Assembly: GCA_029247985.1 (NCBI GenBank)
Contig: JAQWKF010000027.1
Coordinates: forward strand, 1 to 8,349
DNA: 8,349 nucleotides
Reading direction: 5' to 3'
Origin: Flavobacteriaceae bacterium
Lineage (GTDB): Bacteria; Bacteroidota; Bacteroidia; Flavobacteriales; Flavobacteriaceae
Part shown: in pieces, positions 1-6,582 of the stretch
How positions within the stretch are numbered: the stretch's first letter is position 1
How the letters are laid out: each line of letters starts with the position of its first letter
The notes under the pieces: model-generated
What the model saw: the letters and a program-made list of their open reading frames with translations, nothing else
Database searches by the model: none
What the model was told of the DNA's origin: nothing
Translations under genes and position numbers: made by a program

Positions 1-1347
1 GAATGGCAACTGGATTTTCCTGTATTATACGGATCCGCTAAAAATAATTGGATGTCTGACGATTGGCAAAACCAAACAGATTCTGTTGCCCCATTGTTAG
101 ATGCTGTTGTTGCACATATTCCCGCACCCAAAGTCTCAGACGGGAATACTCAAATGCTGATAACATCTCTTGATTACTCTTCCTTTACAGGTCGAATTGC
201 AATTGGAAGGTTGCACCGTGGTATACTTAAGGCTTCTGATACAGTTTCGCTTGTGAAGCGCGATGGGGCTATAGTTAAGTCAAAAATTAAAGAATTATTG
301 GTTTTTGATGGATTGGGTAGAAAAAAAGTAGATGAAGTAGCCGCGGGAGATTTGTGTGCTGTTGTTGGGCTTGAAGATTTTGAAATTGGCGACACCATAG
401 CCGATGTTGAAGCACCAGAAGCTTTACCTACCATAGCTATAGATGAACCTACCATGAGTATGTTGTTTACCATCAACGATTCCCCATTTTTTGGCAAAGA
501 AGGCAAGTTTGTTACCTCACGACACATCAAGGATCGTTTGGAGCGTGAGCTGGAGCGTAATTTGGCCATGCGACTTGAAGAAACAGATGCAGCAGATAAA
601 TTTATGGTGTATGGCCGTGGTGTGCTGCACTTATCTGTTTTAATCGAAACCATGCGCCGAGAGGGCTATGAACTGCAAATTGGTCAGCCACAGGTGATCA
701 TTAAAGAAGTAGATGGCAAAAAATGTGAGCCTATAGAAGAGTTGTCGATAGATCTTCCAGAAGAAGTTTCGGGTAAAGCCGTGGAAATGGTAACCATGCG
801 TAAAGGGGAAATGACGGCCATGGAACCAAAGGGGGGACGTATGATGTGTTCCTTTAAGATTCCTTCAAGAGGTATTATTGGTCTTAGAAATCAATTGTTG
901 ACCGCTACAGCTGGTGAAGCTATCATGAATCATAGATTTATTGATTATGAACCATATAAAGGTGAAATTCCAGGAAGAATCAACGGATCGCTCATTTCTA
1001 TGGAAAAGGGAACAGCAATTCCCTATTCATTGGATAAGCTCCAAGATAGAGGTAAGTTTTTTGTACCGCCCGGAGATGAAATCTATACAGGTCAAGTAAT
1101 TGGTGAAAACTCTCGTGCAGATGACTTAGTGGTAAATGTTACTAAAACCAAAAAGCTCTCAAACGTGCGTGCATCAGGCTCTGATGACAAGGTTAAATTG
1201 GCCCCGCCCATTACGTTTAGCCTTGAAGAAGCACTGGAATATATCCAAAAGGATGAGTATGTAGAGGTGACACCAAATTCACTTCGCTTGCGTAAAATCT
1301 ATCTTGATGAAAACGAGCGTAAGCGTCGTGGAAAGCAACTTGGATAA
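1..1347 (+). CDS. typA: Ribosome-associated GTPase TypA/BipA, 5'-truncated by window edge
   Basis: TypA/BipA is a translational GTPase of the EF-G/LepA class that binds the 70S ribosome and helps 50S assembly and growth under stress such as cold. The frame is open from base 1, so the methionine at position 52 is internal; 448 residues are visible of a protein normally near 600, so about 150 N-terminal residues (G1 to G4 motifs) lie before the window. The visible part starts just before the G5 motif (SAK, residues 12-14). A beta-barrel domain II follows (about 50-135, containing SSFTGRIAIGRL), then an EF-G III-like domain (about 150-230, with GRGVLHLSVLIETMRREGYE), an EF-G V-like domain (about 236-320, with PSRGIIGLRNQLLT) and the TypA-specific C-terminal domain ending in a basic tail (ERKRRGKQLG). 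These features separate it from EF-G and LepA. The next gene begins about 46 bp downstream on the same strand with no clear terminator between, so read-through is possible. Confidence 0.97.
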   Translation, partial: EWQLDFPVLYGSAKNNWMSDDWQNQTDSVAPLLDAVVAHIPAPKVSDGNTQMLITSLDYSSFTGRIAIGRLHRGILKASDTVSLVKRDGAIVKSKIKELLVFDGLGRKKVDEVAAGDLCAVVGLEDFEIGDTIADVEAPEALPTIAIDEPTMSMLFTINDSPFFGKEGKFVTSRHIKDRLERELERNLAMRLEETDAADKFMVYGRGVLHLSVLIETMRREGYELQIGQPQVIIKEVDGKKCEPIEELSIDLPEEVSGKAVEMVTMRKGEMTAMEPKGGRMMCSFKIPSRGIIGLRNQLLTATAGEAIMNHRFIDYEPYKGEIPGRINGSLISMEKGTAIPYSLDKLQDRGKFFVPPGDEIYTGQVIGENSRADDLVVNVTKTKKLSNVRASGSDDKVKLAPPITFSLEEALEYIQKDEYVEVTPNSLRLRKIYLDENERKRRGKQLG

Positions 1348-1393
1348 TTAATTTGCTAAGTTTACGTTATTATTACGTGCTCAATTAGTGCCA

Positions 1394-2383
1394 ATGTCGA
1401 ATACAAGTAGTTCCATTTTTAACGTCCAGAAATTCGTACCAGCTGATGAAAATCAATGGGATGATTTTGTGTGCAAATCAAAGAATGGAACCTTTATGCT
1501 TACAAGAAAATTTATCAACTACCATGGGGACAAGTTTGTAGATGCATCTTTACTGGTCTTTAAAAAAGATAAGCTTGCAGCAGTTTTGCCAGCCAACAGA
1601 AAAGATAATACAGTCTTTTCACATCAAGGGCTAAGTTACGGAGGCTTGGTGTTAAAGCCTTTTGTTAAATTAAGTGAGGTTTTGGCAGTTTTTCATGCAA
1701 TCCTGAAATACTATGAAAGCATTGGTGTTGAAGAAATTAACATAAAACATACTCCTTCATTGCATCATATAGCCCCATCGGATGAGATGCTTTATGCCTT
1801 TTTCTTAACGAATTCTACACTCTATAGAAGAGATGCTGCAATTTGTTTACGTCCAAAGAATTACAAGCCTAATGAAAACAGGCGACGTAAAATAAAATCA
1901 GCTAATAATCACAACCTGACCATACGTGAAACACAAGATATGACAGGTTTTTGGAATAATGTGCTTATTCCAAATTTACAAATAAAGCATAATGGTAAAC
2001 CAGTTCATTCCCTTCAGGATATTCAATTTCTGAAGGATATTTTCCCCCAAAACATCAGACAATATAATGTGTACTTAGGTGAGGAAATTTTAGGTGGAAC
2101 TACATTGTTTAATTCTGAAACAACTGCTCTGGCACAATATATTTCAGCGACAGATCACGGAAAATCGTTGGATGCATTGTCGCCCCTTTTTGAATACCTC
2201 ATAACGTCTGTGTGCAAAGACTACGAGTTTTTTAGTTTTGGCCATTCCAATGAAAGTAATGGTCGTGTGCTTAACGATTCACTTAGCTATTGGAAAGAGA
2301 GTTTTGGGGGAAGTACACTTATACACGACTTCTACAAAACTAAAATTAGCAATCATCGATTACTAGATTCTTTCTTGTCATGA
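1394..2383 (+). CDS. FemAB/GNAT-like acyltransferase, probable surface-glycan modification
   Basis: This 329-residue protein resembles the FemAB-related/GNAT acyltransferases that occur in Bacteroidota polysaccharide loci. The family transfers acyl or aminoacyl groups to amino groups of cell-wall or glycan precursors; the donor and acceptor here cannot be read from the sequence. Visible features are an N-terminal segment with NGTFMLTRKFINYHGDKF (from residue 31), the SHQGLSYGG segment (76-84) that I associate with this family, a basic linker (ENRRRKIKSANNH), and a C-terminal GNAT-like half with GGTTLF (from 234) followed by a strand and helix. There is no signal peptide or membrane segment, so it should be cytoplasmic. 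A GTG start at 1388 lies two codons upstream; I prefer ATG 1394 because there is no ribosome-binding site to favour the GTG. Its stop overlaps the flippase start (ATGA), which suggests translational coupling and a shared pathway. The family assignment is fairly secure, the substrate is unknown. Confidence 0.8.
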   Translation: MSNTSSSIFNVQKFVPADENQWDDFVCKSKNGTFMLTRKFINYHGDKFVDASLLVFKKDKLAAVLPANRKDNTVFSHQGLSYGGLVLKPFVKLSEVLAVFHAILKYYESIGVEEINIKHTPSLHHIAPSDEMLYAFFLTNSTLYRRDAAICLRPKNYKPNENRRRKIKSANNHNLTIRETQDMTGFWNNVLIPNLQIKHNGKPVHSLQDIQFLKDIFPQNIRQYNVYLGEEILGGTTLFNSETTALAQYISATDHGKSLDALSPLFEYLITSVCKDYEFFSFGHSNESNGRVLNDSLSYWKESFGGSTLIHDFYKTKISNHRLLDSFLS

Positions 2384-3654
2384 TTTTTTCTCGTGGCTTA
2401 GGGTACTCTGTTCTAAATGGCGTTGTGATTCTTGTCCGTGCAATTTCTGCTGTTATTGTCAACAAGTTGGTTGTGGTGTTTTTGGGCCCTTCTGGCTTAC
2501 TTTTTTTGGGAAATCTAAAAAACATATATACCATCCTCCAGCAAATCTGTGGGGCTGGTGTGTATGAGGGAATTGTAAAATACACTTCAGGAGAGTATAG
2601 AAATCGTGTTTCACAAGTGCTTCAAGCGGGTTTTTCACTGATGATTATCGGACTTCTTATTGCTGCATTATTGTTTGGATTTTTTTCGTCATATATTTTT
2701 GAGCTATTAAACCTCACTCAAGATGAAAGTTCGCTGAAAATTTGGCTTTCTCTTGGGGTTGCACTTAGCTTGATTTGCTTTGTATTTCACAATCTTTTGC
2801 AATCTTTTTTTCACGGTAAGATGGAATACAAAATGGTGGTCTTAACTTCTGCTATTTCGGTAATGCTTACGCTAATTCTTTCCGTCTTACTAATTTACTT
2901 TTTTGGAAAAAAAGGAGTTGTTGCTAGTGTTTTGCTCCCAAGTGTACTCTCATTTTTGTCTTATTCGTTTTTCACTAAAAGCACAAGTCAGTTTCTCAAA
3001 ATTTTCAAGAAAAGCACTTTTGATATTGTAATGATTAAGCCGCTTATTTCATACACACTCATGTCTGTTTTAGCTGCGATTGTTTTTCCTTCAGTTTTGC
3101 TTTTTATTAGATTTTTTCTGACAATAAATACCGGTTTAGAAATGGCATCCTACTGGGAGGGATATAGCAAACTCTCAATTTTTATAAGTGGTTTGGCCAT
3201 TTCCTCTATTTCACTTTATTATTTACCCAAACTCAGCCAAACATCAACATCACTTGAAATCAGATCGGTCATTTTGTGGGGTCTTAAATTTATACTTTTC
3301 ATTGCTGTTCCTTCACTAGTTATGTTGTATTTTTTTGGTAGCAGGCTAATTCCTCTGCTTTACAGCGATGCTTTTTTAAGTGCTTTCTTTTTGCTTAAAT
3401 GGGAGCTTCTTGGCACTGCTCTTAAGTTGTTCTCCTTTGCAATTTCATTTTTAATGATTGCAAAAAAAATGACAAAAACATTTGTTGTTTCTGAAACATT
3501 TTCAGGTATATTTTTTTTGCTTCTAAGCTTATTTTTAATAAAACATATTGGAGTTGAAGGTGCTTCTATGGCCTATGCAGGTACTTATTTTGTATATTCA
3601 ATTTGGGTACTTGTTTATTTTAATCGGAAATTCAAATTTTTCGGAAAAAATTAA
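2380..3654 (+). CDS. wzx: Wzx-type polysaccharide (O-antigen/lipid-linked oligosaccharide) flippase
   Basis: This is a 424-residue integral membrane protein of the MOP superfamily polysaccharide transporters, closest in feel to WzxE/O-antigen translocases. Such proteins move undecaprenyl-diphosphate-linked glycans from the cytoplasmic to the periplasmic face of the inner membrane. The length matches the family. About 11-12 hydrophobic segments can be picked out, roughly at 9-35, 85-110, 123-142, 150-172, 177-196, 222-248, 262-282, 299-320, 330-358, 369-388 and 394-415. The N-terminal region has the family's characteristic GPSGLLFLGNLKN (36-48) and GVYEGIVKYTSGE (60-72). The start ATG sits inside the ATGA overlap with the acyltransferase gene, so no independent ribosome-binding site is needed. 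The 3' end runs 23 bp into the convergent GT2 gene. The coding sequence is T-rich, with runs of eight A or T at 3462-3469 and 3511-3518. The transported glycan cannot be predicted; the symbol is generic for the family. Confidence 0.88.
   Translation: MIFSRGLGYSVLNGVVILVRAISAVIVNKLVVVFLGPSGLLFLGNLKNIYTILQQICGAGVYEGIVKYTSGEYRNRVSQVLQAGFSLMIIGLLIAALLFGFFSSYIFELLNLTQDESSLKIWLSLGVALSLICFVFHNLLQSFFHGKMEYKMVVLTSAISVMLTLILSVLLIYFFGKKGVVASVLLPSVLSFLSYSFFTKSTSQFLKIFKKSTFDIVMIKPLISYTLMSVLAAIVFPSVLLFIRFFLTINTGLEMASYWEGYSKLSIFISGLAISSISLYYLPKLSQTSTSLEIRSVILWGLKFILFIAVPSLVMLYFFGSRLIPLLYSDAFLSAFFLLKWELLGTALKLFSFAISFLMIAKKMTKTFVVSETFSGIFFLLLSLFLIKHIGVEGASMAYAGTYFVYSIWVLVYFNRKFKFFGKN
3632..3654. other. Tail-to-tail overlap of the flippase and GT2 genes
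   Basis: The flippase stop (TAA, 3652-3654, plus) and the GT2 stop (TGA read from 3634 to 3632, minus) lie 23 bp inside each other's reading frames. The same bases encode the final residues of the flippase (ending FFGKN) and of the glycosyltransferase (ending FFRKI). There is no untranslated room for a conventional terminator for either gene. Confidence 0.9.
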
Positions 3655-4537
3655 AAACGTTTCTTGCGGTATTGTTTTGACTTGATATAAAATAAATCAA
3701 GTTTAAAAAAATAGGTTTTCTTAAAAACCTGTAGTATTTCCTTCCATTTACACGATCTCCAATTAAGCTTGCATTGTGAAGCATACTATTGTTGTCAATT
3801 CGGTAAATTTCTGCAATCTCGGTTTTTGAAAACCCATACTTTTCTGCATAAATTAATTTTATTTTTAAGTAAGAAAAGAGGCTATTTGAATGCGAATTTC
3901 TATGAATACGATATACACTTAATACTTTAGGGATTAACCCAAAATCTGAATTCATTACTAAATCTGTAAGAATTGGGTAATCTTCAAATCCGAACCCCTT
4001 ATTTTCATAGTCATCAAAATCAACAATATCGTACAACATTTTCTTTCTGTAACAACAACCCATAAATGAATTTCCGTGAATCTTTTGATACGTTTTATAT
4101 TCTTCTTTAGACATTAACATATTTTTCTTGTTATAGTTACGTCTGTATCTACCTGTGCGTTCAAAATAACAATCAAATCCACTGTCAACAAAACTGTAAG
4201 TTGGATTTTTGTCAAGAGCATCAACTAAAATTTGTAAGGCATTTTCATCAGAAAGCCAATCATCCCCTGCCAAATCAAACACATAGTCTCCTGAACATCT
4301 TTCGAGTGTGGCAATAAAGTTTTTTAGAATCCCTAGGTTTTCGGGGTTCTTCTTTGCCTTTATGTTAGCGTGTGTTTTGGCGTAATCCTCAATGATACTA
4401 AAAGAATTATCACTAGAAGCATCATCACCAATGACAATTTCAAAAGGGAACGTTGTTTTTTGGCGAAGTACAGAATCTAATGCATCTTTGATGTATCTTT
4501 CGCAGTTGTAAGTGAGAATGTGTACAGATAGCTTCAT
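3632..4537 (-). CDS. Glycosyltransferase family 2 (GT-A fold), surface-glycan assembly
   Basis: This 301-residue protein is an inverting GT-A glycosyltransferase of family GT2. It should transfer a sugar from a nucleotide donor to a lipid-linked glycan at the cytoplasmic face; donor and linkage cannot be inferred. The N-terminus has the classic strand-turn (MKLSVHILTYNCERYI), followed by the nucleotide-binding IGDDASSDNS (36-45) and the metal-binding acidic motif in DLAGDDW (88-94). An FEDYP segment in the second half could hold the catalytic base, followed by the YRIHRNSHS element typical of these enzymes. No membrane helices are evident. The frame stays open to an ATG at 4591, but ATG 4537 is the better start: it gives the canonical GT2 beginning, and the extra 18 residues would be encoded by the promoter at 4564-4592. 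It is convergent with the flippase and divergent from the GT4 gene, so it forms its own transcription unit. Confidence 0.9.
   Translation of the reverse strand: MKLSVHILTYNCERYIKDALDSVLRQKTTFPFEIVIGDDASSDNSFSIIEDYAKTHANIKAKKNPENLGILKNFIATLERCSGDYVFDLAGDDWLSDENALQILVDALDKNPTYSFVDSGFDCYFERTGRYRRNYNKKNMLMSKEEYKTYQKIHGNSFMGCCYRKKMLYDIVDFDDYENKGFGFEDYPILTDLVMNSDFGLIPKVLSVYRIHRNSHSNSLFSYLKIKLIYAEKYGFSKTEIAEIYRIDNNSMLHNASLIGDRVNGRKYYRFLRKPIFLNLIYFISSQNNTARNVFNFFRKI
3680..3730. terminator. Two adjacent inverted repeats just past the flippase stop (possible weak terminator)
   Basis: Two perfect short hairpins occur within 80 bp of the flippase stop. The first pairs ACTTGAT (3680-3686) with ATCAAGT (3696-3702) over a 9-base loop. 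The second pairs AGGTTTT (3713-3719) with AAAACCT (3724-3730) over a 4-base loop. They lie inside the antisense 3' coding end of the GT2 gene. The stems are A/T-rich and lack a clean T-run on the plus side, so termination is only a possibility. Confidence 0.3.
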
Positions 4538-4563
4538 GAATAAAAATGCATTGAGATAGATTC

Positions 4564-4592
4564 CAAATATAGTAATTGAAAAACTCAGCAAA
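4564..4592 (-). promoter_or_regulatory. Bacteroidota-type promoter for the GT2 gene
   Basis: On the minus strand TTTG (4592-4589) is followed after exactly 17 bases by TATATTTG (4571-4564). This matches the phylum's -33 TTTG and -7 TAnnTTTG elements at an accepted spacing. Transcription would begin near 4557, giving a leader of roughly 20 bases to ATG 4537 and ruling out the upstream ATG at 4591 as the usual start. Confidence 0.65.
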
Positions 4593-4603
4593 GTTTAAAT
4601 TAG
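4576..4603 (+). promoter_or_regulatory. Candidate promoter for the GT4 gene, overlapping the GT2 promoter
   Basis: On the plus strand TTG (4576-4578) is followed after 17 bases by TAAATTAG (4596-4603), one mismatch from TAnnTTTG. A start near 4610 would leave a leader of about 20 bases, including seven T at 4621-4627, before ATG 4631. The element shares DNA with the minus-strand promoter, so polymerases on the two strands would compete. It is a weaker match than its partner. Confidence 0.4.
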
Positions 4604-4630
4604 CAGCTATATCAATATTATTTTTTTAAT

Positions 4631-5734
4631 ATGGGTAAATCCAAAAAAATTTTAATTGTATCCCCTTCCTTGGGTTTTGGTGGTGCAGAGCGAGTGTCGT
4701 CGTATCTCTCGATAATGTTCTCACAATTAGGATATGACGTTACTATACTAACGGCAAAAAACATTACCGACTATTCTTTCTTGGGTAATCATATTTCTCT
4801 TGACTTAGATAGTGGAAATGGTTTTAATTTCATAAAAAAAATAAGCTCTTTTTTTAAGTGGCGACACATTGCACGTACCCACTCTTTTACCGCTGTAATT
4901 GATACCCGTGCTAGACGCCATACTATTCGCGAATTATTAGTTGAGCTTTTTGTTTATCCTAAGGACACTGCCAAAATATATATGTGTCACAGAAGTGATT
5001 TGCATATATACATTCCAAAGCCGCGTACATTTTTTTTGCCATTATATAAGAATGTTAATCATTTGATTGCAGTTTCAAAAACAATAGAAAACCAAATTAG
5101 GCACATGGGTCTTTCAAATGTAAGGACCATTTACAACGCATTAGATTTTAATACCATAAATAACTTAGCTAAAACTAATTTCAGTTCTGAAAAACCATAC
5201 ATTGTTGGAGTTGGAAGACTTGATGAGGATGTAAAACAATTTGATCATCTAATCGAAGCATTTGTTGATTCTGGGCTTCCTGAAAAAGGTGTTGAGTTAC
5301 GAATTTTAGGAGATGGGTTTTTGAAGGAAAGCTTAAAGAATACAGCTGATGAATTGTGTGAAATAAAGGATTGTATTCGGTTTGAAGGATTTGTGCCAAA
5401 TCCATTTGTCTATATGAAAAACGCTGAGTTTTTAGTAAAATCAAGTAGGCTTGAAGGTTTTCCTATGGCGCTTATTGAGGCTTTAGCATGTGAAACCCCT
5501 GTGGTTTCGTATGATTGCCCAACAGGACCATCTGAGATCATTCAGCACCAGCAAAATGGCTTACTTGTTGAAAATGGCAACATCCAAGCTTTGACAGCAG
5601 CCATCAAAAGAATGTACGATGATAAAGTATTATATAAAAGGTGCAAGGCAAACGCCAGAAAATCAGTATCTCATCTTTCTTTTGAAAATATAAAAACACA
5701 GTGGAAAAAACTTATTGAAGCTACTAACGCTTAA
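4631..5734 (+). CDS. Glycosyltransferase family 4 (GT-B fold), surface-glycan assembly
   Basis: This 367-residue protein is a retaining GT-B glycosyltransferase of family GT4, of normal length. It should add a sugar from a nucleotide donor to a lipid-linked oligosaccharide precursor on the cytoplasmic side of the inner membrane. The N-terminal Rossmann domain opens with ILIVSPSLGFGGAER (GGAER at 17-21). The C-terminal domain starts near 187 with the donor-phosphate loop VGVGRLDEDVKQFDHLIEAF (Arg196 and Lys202 are the likely phosphate contacts), then LGDGFLKESL and FEGFVPNPF. The diagnostic E-x7-E motif is Glu275 and Glu283 in SRLEGFPMALIEALACETPVV, followed by the DCPTGPSEII donor-site segment. 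The PTGPSEI form resembles enzymes acting on N-acetylhexosamine or galactose-containing glycans, but that is only a hint. The gene is divergent from GT2, and its stop lies 11 bp inside ftsE. No Shine-Dalgarno sequence precedes the ATG. Confidence 0.92.
   Translation: MGKSKKILIVSPSLGFGGAERVSSYLSIMFSQLGYDVTILTAKNITDYSFLGNHISLDLDSGNGFNFIKKISSFFKWRHIARTHSFTAVIDTRARRHTIRELLVELFVYPKDTAKIYMCHRSDLHIYIPKPRTFFLPLYKNVNHLIAVSKTIENQIRHMGLSNVRTIYNALDFNTINNLAKTNFSSEKPYIVGVGRLDEDVKQFDHLIEAFVDSGLPEKGVELRILGDGFLKESLKNTADELCEIKDCIRFEGFVPNPFVYMKNAEFLVKSSRLEGFPMALIEALACETPVVSYDCPTGPSEIIQHQQNGLLVENGNIQALTAAIKRMYDDKVLYKRCKANARKSVSHLSFENIKTQWKKLIEATNA
5724..5734. other. Tail-to-tail overlap of the GT4 and ftsE genes
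   Basis: The GT4 stop (TAA, 5732-5734) lies within the last codons of ftsE, whose stop (TAG, read from 5726 to 5724) lies within the last codons of the GT4 gene. The overlap is 11 bp. I see no strong hairpin at the junction that could end either transcript, so antisense read-through is likely. Confidence 0.9.
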
Positions 5735-6404
5735 CCATCACTTCAGCTACCATTCCCTCTTCGCACTTATATGTTTTACCGGGATACTTTTGAATGATCC
5801 CAAAATCGTGTGTGGCCATGAGTATTGTGGTGCCTTGTTTGTTTACGTTTTGAAGTACATCCATTATTTCCCATCTCGTAATGGGGTCTAGGTTGCCTGT
5901 GGGTTCGTCGGCTAGCAATACTTTTGGATGATTGAGTAAAGCACGACCTATAGAAAGACGTTGTTGCTCACCGCCTGATAAGGTTTGTGGAAATTTTCTC
6001 TCTTTTCCTTCTAAGTTCACTAGCGTCAATACTTCGTTGATTCGCGCATCACGCGCTGCTTTGTTTTTCCAGCCTGTGGCGCGCAATACAAAGGCCAAAT
6101 TTTGATATACATTACGGTCGGGCAGTAGCTTAAAGTCTTGAAACACGATGCCTAACATACGCCTTAATTTGTGCACATGTTTGTTTTTAAGTGTTGCCAA
6201 AGCGGTGTCACAGACGCTAATTTCTCCCGACTTTAACGGAAGCGCGGCATAAAGTGTTCGTATCAAACTGCTTTTCCCACTTCCTGTTCTTCCAATAAAA
6301 TAAACAAATGCCCCAGCCTCGATATCAAGCGATACCTTTTCTAGGACCACATTTTTGTTTTGCTGTATGGCCGCATTTTGTATTGAAATAATTGGAGTTC
6401 CCAT
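5724..6404 (-). CDS. ftsE: Cell-division ABC transporter ATP-binding protein FtsE
   Basis: FtsE is the cytoplasmic ATPase of the FtsEX complex. With the membrane protein FtsX it couples ATP hydrolysis at the division septum to activation of periplasmic peptidoglycan hydrolases. The 226 residues form one complete ABC ATPase domain: Walker A GRTGSGKS (38-45), Q-loop VFQDFKLLPDRNVYQNL (Gln89), signature LSGGEQQR (142-149), Walker B VLLADEP (162-168) with catalytic Glu167, D-loop GNLD and switch His199 in ATHD. The DFKLLPDRNVYQNLAF stretch and the compact length fit FtsE better than the related LolD or MacB ATPases, though those remain the main alternatives. There is no ftsX next to it in the window; upstream is the divergent asnB and downstream the convergent GT4 gene, so it is apparently monocistronic. 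To my knowledge ftsE and ftsX are commonly apart in Bacteroidota. Confidence 0.88.
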   Translation of the reverse strand: MGTPIISIQNAAIQQNKNVVLEKVSLDIEAGAFVYFIGRTGSGKSSLIRTLYAALPLKSGEISVCDTALATLKNKHVHKLRRMLGIVFQDFKLLPDRNVYQNLAFVLRATGWKNKAARDARINEVLTLVNLEGKERKFPQTLSGGEQQRLSIGRALLNHPKVLLADEPTGNLDPITRWEIMDVLQNVNKQGTTILMATHDFGIIQKYPGKTYKCEEGMVAEVMVKR

Positions 6405-6582
6405 ATTGGTATAAAAGTAAGCATGTTTTTTAGAAGATTTTAAACAAGAATGTATAATTATGTAATAAAATAAATTAAAAATTAAATTAAAATAATCAAT
6501 ATTGTTTAATATTTAAGTTAAATAATCATAATATATTTAATAATAAAAATAAATATAGCAAATTTGCCACAAAATTAAAACT
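6405..6582. promoter_or_regulatory. A/T-rich divergent spacer between ftsE and asnB
   Basis: This 178-bp spacer must hold the promoters of both genes but encodes nothing I can support. It is extremely A/T-rich: bases 6481-6540 contain only four G or C. Imperfect -7 candidates are TATATTTA at 6532-6539 (plus, toward asnB) and TACTTTTA at 6419-6412 (minus, toward ftsE); neither has a well-placed -33 TTG, so I do not assign a promoter. Confidence 0.4.
6558..6567. promoter_or_regulatory. Perfect 10-bp palindrome just upstream of asnB (possible operator)
   Basis: GCAAATTTGC is perfectly self-complementary and lies 15 bp before the asnB start, standing out as the only G/C-bearing symmetric element of the spacer. 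Its inner CAAATTTG is one base from a -7 element on either strand. It could be a repressor site or a degenerate promoter element; a palindrome this short can also arise by chance. Confidence 0.25.

Noticed and set aside
52..54. ATG at 52 as the start of typA
   Set aside because: The frame is open to base 1 and the upstream codons (EWQLDFPVLYGSAKNNW) match the TypA G domain, so the gene is truncated by the window edge.
174..653. Minus-strand open frame inside typA
   Set aside because: It is antisense to a strongly conserved gene, low in complexity (Ser-rich) and resembles no family.
2233..2240. TAGTTTTG inside the acyltransferase as an internal promoter for the flippase
   Set aside because: It matches the -7 pattern exactly, but no TTG lies at the -33 distance, and such 8-mers arise by chance in A/T-rich coding DNA.
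2346..2585. Minus-strand open frame across the acyltransferase/flippase junction
   Set aside because: It is antisense to two well-supported genes and has no recognisable domain or promoter.
4538..4591. Longer GT2 start at 4591
   Set aside because: The 18 extra residues have no family match and would be encoded by the -33/-7 promoter DNA; ATG 4537 gives a canonical GT2 N-terminus.
5181..5444. Minus-strand open frame inside the GT4 gene
   Set aside because: It is antisense to the conserved GT4 donor-binding domain and resembles no family.
5719..5754. AGCTAC direct repeat at the GT4/ftsE junction as an insertion scar
   Set aside because: Six bases is too short to distinguish from chance and there is no flanking inverted repeat.
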